Source of the DNA: Rotaria sordida
Lineage: Eukaryota > Rotifera > Eurotatoria > Philodinida > Philodinidae
Assembly (NCBI GenBank): GCA_905250125.1
Contig: CAJNOL010000851.1
Span: forward strand, 34,287-98,286
Length of the DNA stretch: 64,000 nucleotides
Direction: 5' to 3'
The notes under the pieces were generated by a model. It saw only the letters and a program-made list of their open reading frames with translations, did no database searches and was not told where the DNA came from. The translations under genes and the position numbers were made by a program. The stretch's first letter is position 1. Every line of letters starts with the position of its first letter. Of this stretch, positions 57,200 through 64,000 are shown piece by piece.

Positions 57200-58115
57200 G
57201 TGAGTAACTTATTAGAATAATACTAAAATCAGAACCAAATTTATTACACAATGCACACATGGTGCAGATATGATCTGCACATTAGACACAATTGAGAGAG
57301 ATATGGAATTAATCTCAACGATCGACTTCGCTTTTAGACGGTCGATTGATAAATGTTTGTTAGTTCGCAGTCTTCTGGATTCACTTTGCTGTGTCTATCT
57401 CACATTTATTTATTAGTTTAATCAGCCTCAACTCATTGAAGATGTTTATATATTACAAAATTAGTTTGCTTGCATTTTTGCTAATGCTATACATCATGTT
57501 TAGTTAATCAGTAGACGAGCATCGAACTACCAGCATAATGTAACTAAGATTTTGATGACAATTGATATAAAAATACTATCTACATGATAGTAAAATCTCC
57601 ATGTCAGTGAGGATAAAGGTGAAAATCATCGCATCTTGCAGTACTCTATCTCCGAGTCAACCTAAAACGCTTTGGGTCATCCAACAATAAAAAAAGTGAG
57701 ACTGAAAAACTTTGGACAATAGTACAAGGAATCGACGTGAAGAGCCAGGGTGAAGGTAGGGATAGAAGTTGATCTTCTCTTAATCTATGGTGACAGCTAC
57801 ATCCAACTTCCTTGGAAAAAAAAATTGTAACTATACTGGCAAATAAAAAAATAAGATCGGAAACAACCACGTAGCGAAGAATGTTAAGCGAACTCATCGT
57901 AGGGAGTACAAGGCTTTTTGTTTGCACAAATTCGTTTTATTCGTACCCTGTTACAAGAAATATCATTCTGAGAGGGTAATCCGAGTCCCCTGACTACGTC
58001 CTTAACTAGAAGATTCCTTTTCTCTTGTGAATGCCTAAAATAAAGTGCGTTCGATTCTTATATCAATAAGACAAACTTTTGAACAGCTGTGATTTTATTA
58101 TTTCCAATTATCTAG

Positions 58116-59689
58116 ATGACCACGATTAATCTACTTTCGATTGACTCTCTTAATAATGGCAATGATGATAATCTTGAAATATTCAGCCTTATTTGGCTTG
58201 ACACAAACGTTCACGTTGAAGAGAATCAAGATACACAACGAAAATTGCGCTCTATCATCAATCATCTCAAGAAGTTTCAAGACTGGGAAGAGTGTAAGCG
58301 ATATATAGAACAAAGACAAAAACATGATCGGCTAGTGCTCATAGTTAGTGGTCAGTTAGCTCGACAAGTGGTACCTTCCATTCATATACTTCGACAAATC
58401 TCGGCAATCTATGTTAGTTCTACAGACAAAGAGGGTGATGAACAATGGGCACACAAGTTCGTCAAGGTAAGGTTGTTCTAACAAGTTTCAGTTGTATTGT
58501 ACCGCCACTTTAGGTGAAGGCCATTGTTACTGAACCGGAAGAACTGGTTTGTCGAATTAAAGCAGATTATAAGAATCAGATGAAAATGCAAGAACCATTG
58601 TCGATCAGCACGTTCACTACAGGCGGTGATGCAGGGAAGTCTACCACAGGAATCAATGGTCAATTTGCTTTTTCTCAATTACTTATTGACTGTCTTCTTC
58701 GATTGAAACCTAATGAGATGGACAGAAAGGAACTCATTTCTTGTTGTGAGAATGAATACAAAGGCAACCATGTTGAACTCGCCAATCTGTATGAATTTCA
58801 AGATTACACATCCGATAAGGCTTTGTGGTGGTACACTCGTGAGTCGTTCTTCTACAAGACTCTGAACGCGGCTCTTCGAAAACAAAATATTCATATGATT
58901 TACTTGTATCGTTCATTCATTATCGATATATTTCGCCAGTTGCAGCAAAATCAATCTCAGGACTCTGTTCGAGTTTATCGCAGTCAGTTGATGTCAATGG
59001 AAGAACTAGATGATCTGACAAAACACATTGGTCAGTTCGTTTCTGTAAATTCATTTCTTTCCACCACTAAGCAACGTAAAGTAGCTGATCTATATATGGC
59101 CGATAGGACCGACCAGATTGATGACGAACGAGTTCTATTCGAGATTGATGCTGATCCCAAGGTAGCCCAAACGAAACCATTCGCTGATATTAGCAACCTT
59201 AGTCAATTTGCTGATGAATCCGAGGTACTCTTTATGCTTGGTTCCATTTTCCAACTCAACTCTCTTGATCAAGATGGAGATAAAGTGTGGATAATAGGAA
59301 TGTCCTTGTGTGGTGATGACGAACACAACTTGAAAGAGGTTCTTGCAGACATGAAGAAACAAAACGGAACTGGAGAGACGAGTCTGTGGACGCTGGGCAA
59401 GTTATTATGGACGATGGGCAAACTTGATCTGGCTGAACAGTATTACAGTCGTTTGCTACAAGAGCTTTCGTCGAATGATCCTTCACTTCGCAGTTTATAT
59501 ACTGATCTTGCTGATATCACTTCACAGCAAGGTCACTACGACAAGAGTATGGTATGGCGCAAAAGATTACTTGGTATCAGAGAGCAAACTGCAGGATCTG
59601 ATGGTATCAAGAAAGGTAAGACAATCAAAGCTTTATTTGTAGGTTTCATGAACGATGATCAATCACTATTCAGCAACAGGTCAATATGA
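58116..59689 (+). CDS. Arginine-type mono-ADP-ribosyltransferase with TPR repeats
   Basis: Exon 1 58116-58466 and exon 2 from 58514, with a 47-nt intron and phase 0. Read to the first stop this is 508 residues. Residues 1-150 are an unrecognised alpha/beta-type domain. The ADP-ribosyltransferase fold follows with the R-S-E triad: Arg273 in VRVYRSQL, the S-x-S site in VNSFLSTT (about 297-301), and E-x-E at 352-354 in ESEVLFMLGSIFQL. Two TPR-like units come next (LWTLGKLLWTMGKLDLAEQY and TDLADITSQQGHYDKSMVWR). Such enzymes transfer ADP-ribose from NAD+ to protein arginine, and TPR fusions are common in bdelloids. There is no signal peptide, so it is probably intracellular. A consensus donor (AAAG|GTAAGA at 59616) suggests the true transcript splices onward, possibly to the kinase exon at 60614, instead of ending at 59689. 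Confidence 0.85.
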
Positions 59690-60019
59690 AAAGTAATATT
59701 CTCTCTAGAATGTGGATGTTAGTCTTCTATTCTAGTACACCAACCCATATCCATCTTCCCTCTTCTCGCATATCTGTCATGACATTCAAATGTCACACAA
59801 TTTTTAACTATAGCAATCATGTTCTTCATCAGCTATCCAGTTCTGGAAGAAATCTTAGCTTTGTCCGATAGGATCTAAAAATAAACTGTGTGACAGATCG
59901 ATATTTGCAAATGAATTCGCTTGTATGTCTACTAAGTTTTCTAGAAAACTCTGGTAGTTTTGATTCTTATTTTTAAAGAAATTTCAATCGCACATGTAAA
60001 AGAGCTAATATGCATAATT

Positions 60020-60089
60020 AGGCATGGGAGTGATGGTGTACATGATTGTGTTCCTCGTTAGTACCGACACCCACATCCGCATCCTCGAG
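60020..60089. repeat. GT/CA-rich imperfect palindrome
   Basis: GGCATGGGAGTGATGGTGTA on the left and CGACACCCACATCCGCATCC on the right. It lies between the ADP-ribosyltransferase and kinase coding parts. Confidence 0.55.
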
Positions 60090-60476
60090 TAGCCGTAAAT
60101 TCTTTTCCGCTAGACATTTAGCAGAGGATACTTCGCTGATGCACTAACCATTGAAAACTCAAAATCGTAAAAGTTATGTTTTTGTAGGTAGAGGAAAGAT
60201 AGGATTGCCTTTAAGATCATTTCTCTCTATCACAAGTATTTAGAATAATCGTTTGACTAGACACTAGTAGATTTCTTGACTACTATACAATAAAAATGAA
60301 CCTATGTGAACATTTCGACTGCACTTCTAGCATCCTACGATGTTAGAGTGTTGGGACCAAATATCAAAATTGCACACATTATCTGCAGAATGATGTATTA
60401 TTATAAAAGACCTTTTTTTGAAAAGTTGAAAAGTCACTTTAGCATAAGAGTTTAACATTTTCTACGACTTTTTAAA

Positions 60477-61482
60477 ATGAATATTCAGATTGTAAATCCT
60501 GCAGGAAGTACTGTTTTTTTCAAATGGCATTATATCATACAGAGAATACTTTCGTCCTTTATGAGCTCATCTATTGATATTGACAAATTCTGTTATGGGT
60601 TTTTGAACTTTAGACCAGCCACGAGATTTGTTACAAATACCGGATCAGGATCTGAAGCTGAATGAGGAAATTGGTCGTGGAGCGTTTGGAACAGTTTATC
60701 AAGCTCGATGGTTAAGTCGACACCAAATAGTTGCTGTTAAAAAGTTACATGTTACTCAGTTGGACAATAAAGCCGAAAAAGAATTTTTCAAAGAACTTTT
60801 ATTGATGCATAGTGTTCGCTATCCTCACATTATCACTTTCTATGGTGCATGTATGGAAAATGGAAAGTATGCGCTGGTAATGGAACACATGTCATTAGGA
60901 TCATTGTATAAGATTCTGCACAAGGATAAAGTATCATTAGATTGGTCTGATCGATTATCTATTGCTTTACAAACAGCCAAAGGTATCAATTATCTGCATA
61001 AATTACAACAACCCATCTTACATCGTGATATCAAGTCGTTGAATTTTTTGTTAGCAAGATCAGATGGAGGGTATATTGTGAAAGTATGTGATTTTGGTTT
61101 GGCTCAAACACGAAATGAAACAACACGACAAACTCAATTGACTCATACGTTGCCCTGTACAGTGCAATGGACTGCTCCTGAAATACTGCGTGTACAAAAA
61201 TACACTGATAAGAGTGATGTTTACAGCTTAGGAATAGTTTATTGGGAACTAGCTGTAAATGAAATACCTTATGATGGTCACCAAAATGCCGTCATTTGTG
61301 AGTTCGTGCTTCGTGGCGACCGTTTGGAGATATCCGAGACTACGCCATCGAGTTTTTCTGCACTAATCACGAAATGTTGGGCCGACAAACCTAATGAGCG
61401 ACCGAATTGCTCTCATCTGATCGACGTCATCGAAAAATGTATTAGAAAGCAAAGTAATTTCGTTTTTGTTGCTCTGATTTGA
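60477..61482 (+). CDS. TKL-type protein kinase domain
   Basis: The main exon 60614-61482 encodes a complete kinase domain: glycine loop IGRGAFGTVY, VAVKKL (catalytic Lys), the HRD loop LHRDIKSLNFLL, VCDFGLAQ, TAPEIL and ERPNCSHLIDVIEKC at the end. HRDIKSxN and the WxAPE form place it with tyrosine-kinase-like Ser/Thr kinases (MLK/RIPK/Shk type). All catalytic residues are present. Two 5' models fit. In one, a 31-nt exon 60477-60507 (ATG, donor GTACTG) joins at 60614 in phase, giving about 299 residues. In the other, the ADP-ribosyltransferase exon ending at 59615 joins here, also in phase, giving a 773-residue fusion. The stronger donor favours the second. The frame ends SNFVFVALI, hydrophobic and perhaps intronic, so more 3' exons are possible. 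Confidence 0.85.
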
Positions 61483-62691
61483 AGAAGAGGGATTAATTGA
61501 CATAAAGCGTATAAAAGTAGCAGAAGTGTCAAATTTCAAAGGTAAATTGAATTTTTGAATTACTGTTCAAGTATTCAAATATTCAACTACACAATGTCGT
61601 TTTTCTTTCGTGTTAAGACTTTGTAACACTCTCGATAAAATAGACTCTCTGTGTAGATGCTTTCCTGAAACACTTGAATAGTTGACTTTACTGGCCGAAT
61701 AATTGATCACTTGAATTTCAATTTTTCAAGTTTTAACTTTCAAGTTTGACATCTATGAAGAAGATGAGAAAAAACAGATAATAGATGTTAAACTTGAAAG
61801 TTGAATTCAATTCAACTTTCAAATATGATACTATTAAATTTTTTTGACTATGTTTCGTTGGTCCAAAAAGAAAAGAGAAAGAGTTTCTTCCAGAAGCACA
61901 TACATGTAAAGATCTATGTCAATCATCATCTTTATAAATGTATTTAGTCTTTCATGAAAAGAGTTAAGACTATGTGTCTTATCTCATTAGAATCATTGGA
62001 ATTCGAGTTTAGAATCCACCTAAATAGCTTTTTTCGATTTTGTTTGATTATTGAGAAACTTTTTTTTATAAACTTAAATAATAAAACTATAAAAACCTTG
62101 CAAAAATGTGTTGGTATTTCGCAGTTATTTTTGTCCATAGTTAAATTTTACGCCAATATAAATATCATATTCGAAATCAACATAAGAACTTACGTCATAT
62201 CTTAAAAGTTTTAGCTAAAAATCTTTTTCACGAAAATACATTTAGGAATGTGCAATTTCTGTTGACTGGCTACCGCCGCCACCCATTCACTGTAGGTTGT
62301 GAACACTGACTGCATGGACACAGTGACATATTGGCAACAGTGTTCACTGAAAAACTCGAAGACATCGTTACAAAAAAGTCATCTTTTGATATAGATGATG
62401 TTTCGATGTTGCAGCAAAAACGGATGCCACTATAATCAGTACTCTAGAAGACTATGTATACGTTACTCGTTGTTAATATTTCAGTATTTACATCAACACT
62501 GCACATTTCTAAATGAACTTCTAGTGGATTATAAGGATAATTTAGCAAAAACAACGCTGAAAGGCTCACATGCACATTTTTTGTTAATATATATATGTGG
62601 TCTGATGTAGTTTTTTGTGTTGATCCTGAATGTGTGATTGGTTTTGCCATGATAATAAATGATGAGGGTGAAAATCAAGGGGGAAACGGCG
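61483..62691. other. Gene-poor region
   Basis: No supported gene. A small inverted pair lies at about 61725-61820 (TTTCAAGTTTGACATCTATG and TAGATGTTAAACTTGAAAG, with further TCAACTTTCAA copies). Confidence 0.4.
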
Positions 62692-62861
62692 GATTCCCGG
62701 GATTCCGAATCCCATGGGAATCCCATGGGAATCCTGGGAATCCCGGGAATCCTGGGAATCCCATGGGAATCCAGGGAATCCCATGGGAATCCTGGGAATC
62801 CAGGGAATCCCACGGGAATCCAGGGAATCCCATGGGAATCCTAGGAATCCAGGGAATCCTG
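62692..62861. repeat. GGGAATCC tandem array
   Basis: About 20 units of GGGAATCC in variants separated by CAT, CTG, CAG or CCG (GGGAATCCCATGGGAATCC and so on), period 8-11. GGGAATCC next to CATGGG is self-complementary, so the array can fold into many hairpins. Both strands read as open Gly-Asn-Pro or Gly-Phe-Pro repeats, which is an artefact of the repeat. Confidence 0.9.
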
Positions 62862-62880
62862 TGCCTAATAGTCATCAATA

Positions 62881-63583
62881 GATAAAGTAATCATCAAAAA
62901 TAAACAGGCCAAACATACTAGTGATGACAATAGACTTCTGCGTGACCACGATTTTTCAGTCACGTCACGTCACGGTCACGAGCTGCTTGGTCACGGTCAC
63001 GTTCATAGTCACGAATATTTTTCGAAACTAGTCACGATCACGTCACGGTCACGAGCTAGCTGGTCACGGTCACGTTCATAGTCACGGAAATTTTTCGAAA
63101 CTAGTCACGGTCACGTCACGGCCACGGAAATTTTGGATTACTAGCTGGATTTTTGTGCTACAAAATCAAGATTTAAATTGATTTCGTAGATTTTTCCTGT
63201 AACAAAACAAAGAAAACCCATAAATCAATTAAAATTTTGATTTTTTTTCACAAAAATCAGACTTTTAGTATCAAAATTTTTCACTGTTAAGTCACGGTCA
63301 CGAGCCATTTGGTCACGGTCACGAGCCATTTGGTCACGGTCACGAGCTATTTAGTCACGGTCACGATCCCAGTCACGCCAATTTTTCGAAAACTAGTCAC
63401 GGTCACGGTCACGAGACGCCGTGACCGTGACCGTGACCGTGACCATTTTGCAGAAGTCTAGATGACAATGATGACGAAGAAGTTGACTCAGAACTTGGAG
63501 AATTAGAACAAGACTCTCAAAATACTGAGATGGATATAGACGAGACTGAAATATTAGAAAGTCTTGATGTGAGTGCTAAATAA
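62881..63583 (+). pseudogene. Acidic coding-like fragment split by a hAT-type insertion
   Basis: Ignoring the insertion at 62931-63460 and one copy of its 8-bp duplication, a single open frame runs through KQAKHTSDDN, NDDEEVDSELGELEQ and ESLDVSAK to a TAA at 63581. The frame is continuous only across the empty site. This suggests an older coding sequence into which the element jumped. Codons before ~62880 enter the GGGAATCC array. The acidic run could be the linker of a BED/hAT-type transposase, but that is a guess. Confidence 0.4.
62931..63460. mobile_element. 530-bp hAT-like MITE built from GTCACG satellite
   Basis: Terminal inverted repeats TAGACTTCTGC and GCAGAAGTCTA are flanked on both sides by GATGACAA (62923-62930 and 63461-63468), an exact 8-bp target duplication as made by hAT transposases. 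The interior is mostly GTCACGGTCACGAGC-type tandem units with GTTCATAGTCACG variants. It ends in a hairpin where GGTCACGGTCACG is answered by CGTGACCGTGACC. There is no coding capacity. Confidence 0.9.
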
Positions 63584-63689
63584 GCACTTGAATTATCTCG
63601 CTTGATGAGTTCTTCATGCACAACTTTCTCTACAACATTAAACAAAAACGAATAAAATTTAAAATGGGCACGGGTATACCCAAGGTGGA

Positions 63690-63800
63690 ACAAACTGATT
63701 TCGTGATTTCGTGATTTCAAATGATTTCAGTTGATTTCAGATGATTTCAGGTGATTTCAAGTGATTTCAGATGATTTCAAGTGATTTCGCGTGATTTTAA
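63690..63800. repeat. ~11-bp GATTTCAxxT tandem array
   Basis: About nine units of GATTTCA(G/A)(G/A/T)T, such as GTGATTTCAGATGATTTCAG. Imperfect, fading into GTGATTTTAATT. Confidence 0.85.
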
Positions 63801-63861
63801 TTAATTCCTCGTAGCAATTAGGAGTGGCACTCTAACTTTACTTCAAAGTTAAAGTGCATAT

Positions 63862-64000
63862 GTCATCAAGTACTATATATTGAGGGTACCCTGAGGTCAT
63901 CAACTACTATATAATGGGGATATCCTTAGGTCGTCATATACAATATATTGGTGGTACCCTTAGGTCGTCAACTACTATATAGTGGGAGCACCCTTAGGTC
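63862..64000. repeat. 34-bp tandem array running off the window
   Basis: Four units of exactly 34 bp, each opening GTC(A/G)TCA and closing CC(C/T)T(G/T)AG, with CTATATA or similar in the middle. The fifth unit begins at 63998. Units differ at several positions, so it is not a very recent array. Confidence 0.9.

Noticed and set aside
62529..62885. Open frames on both strands with Gly-Phe-Pro or Gly-Asn-Pro repeats, resembling collagen-like or silk-like proteins
   Set aside because: They are translations of the GGGAATCC array in several frames at once and have no start context or flanking coding sequence.
62931..63460. CRISPR-like array of regularly spaced repeats
   Set aside because: Units are direct satellite variants without unique spacers, inside a transposon-like element in a eukaryotic genome.
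1..64000. tRNA, rRNA or viral genes
   Set aside because: No cloverleaf-like A/B boxes, rRNA blocks or viral proteins were recognised by eye; a dedicated scan could still find a tRNA.

Overview
The window reads as animal nuclear DNA that is AT-rich, with compact genes and short introns (45-63 nt is typical) with GT-AG ends. The best guess is a bdelloid rotifer, perhaps a Rotaria-type genome given the long gene-poor stretches. Supporting signs are an arginine-type ADP-ribosyltransferase joined to TPR repeats plus a decayed second copy, diverged orphan GPCRs, MULE/FLYWCH, mariner-like and hAT-like remnants, short GT/CA-rich palindromes, and a large DUF3684-type ATPase gene that is otherwise best known from fungi and protists. 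The assignment is inference; no rRNA, tRNA or mitochondrial marker was recognised. Two 100-N assembly gaps are present.

Layout. 1-2.8 kb: the 3' part of a large helical-repeat protein. 3.2-11.6 kb: two copies of a ~1.9-kb segment, each holding a two-exon gene for a secreted precursor with an FxPRL-Gly-Lys-Arg site (pyrokinin/neuromedin-U type amidated peptide) and a C-terminal RYRLG. Copy 2 is interrupted by an 852-bp MULE-like insertion. 11.6-28 kb: gene-poor, with a small secreted protein, a GPCR cut by a gap, two tiny hydrophilic proteins with TATA promoters, three inverted-repeat elements and a broken ADP-ribosyltransferase-TPR gene. 29-38 kb: a four-TM protein, an intact orphan GPCR, a dead FLYWCH/MULE fragment and a spliced Pmp3/UPF0057 gene. 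38-54 kb: the gene-rich core with ATP12 (ATPAF2), an SLC35-like transporter, a type I membrane C2H2 protein with a 2.2-kb intron, and a 10-exon, 1697-residue DUF3684/HSP90-like ATPase gene. 58-61.5 kb: an ADP-ribosyltransferase-TPR gene followed, in a phase-compatible exon, by a TKL-type protein kinase domain. 62.7-64 kb: four different tandem arrays, one of them inside a hAT-like element with an 8-bp target duplication.

The genes do not form a pathway. The most interesting items are the neuropeptide duplication, the possible ADP-ribosyltransferase-TPR-kinase fusion, the DUF3684 gene, and a family of short GT/CA palindromes scattered over the whole window, including inside introns. Exon joins were read by eye from GT-AG sites and reading phase; no transcript data were available.
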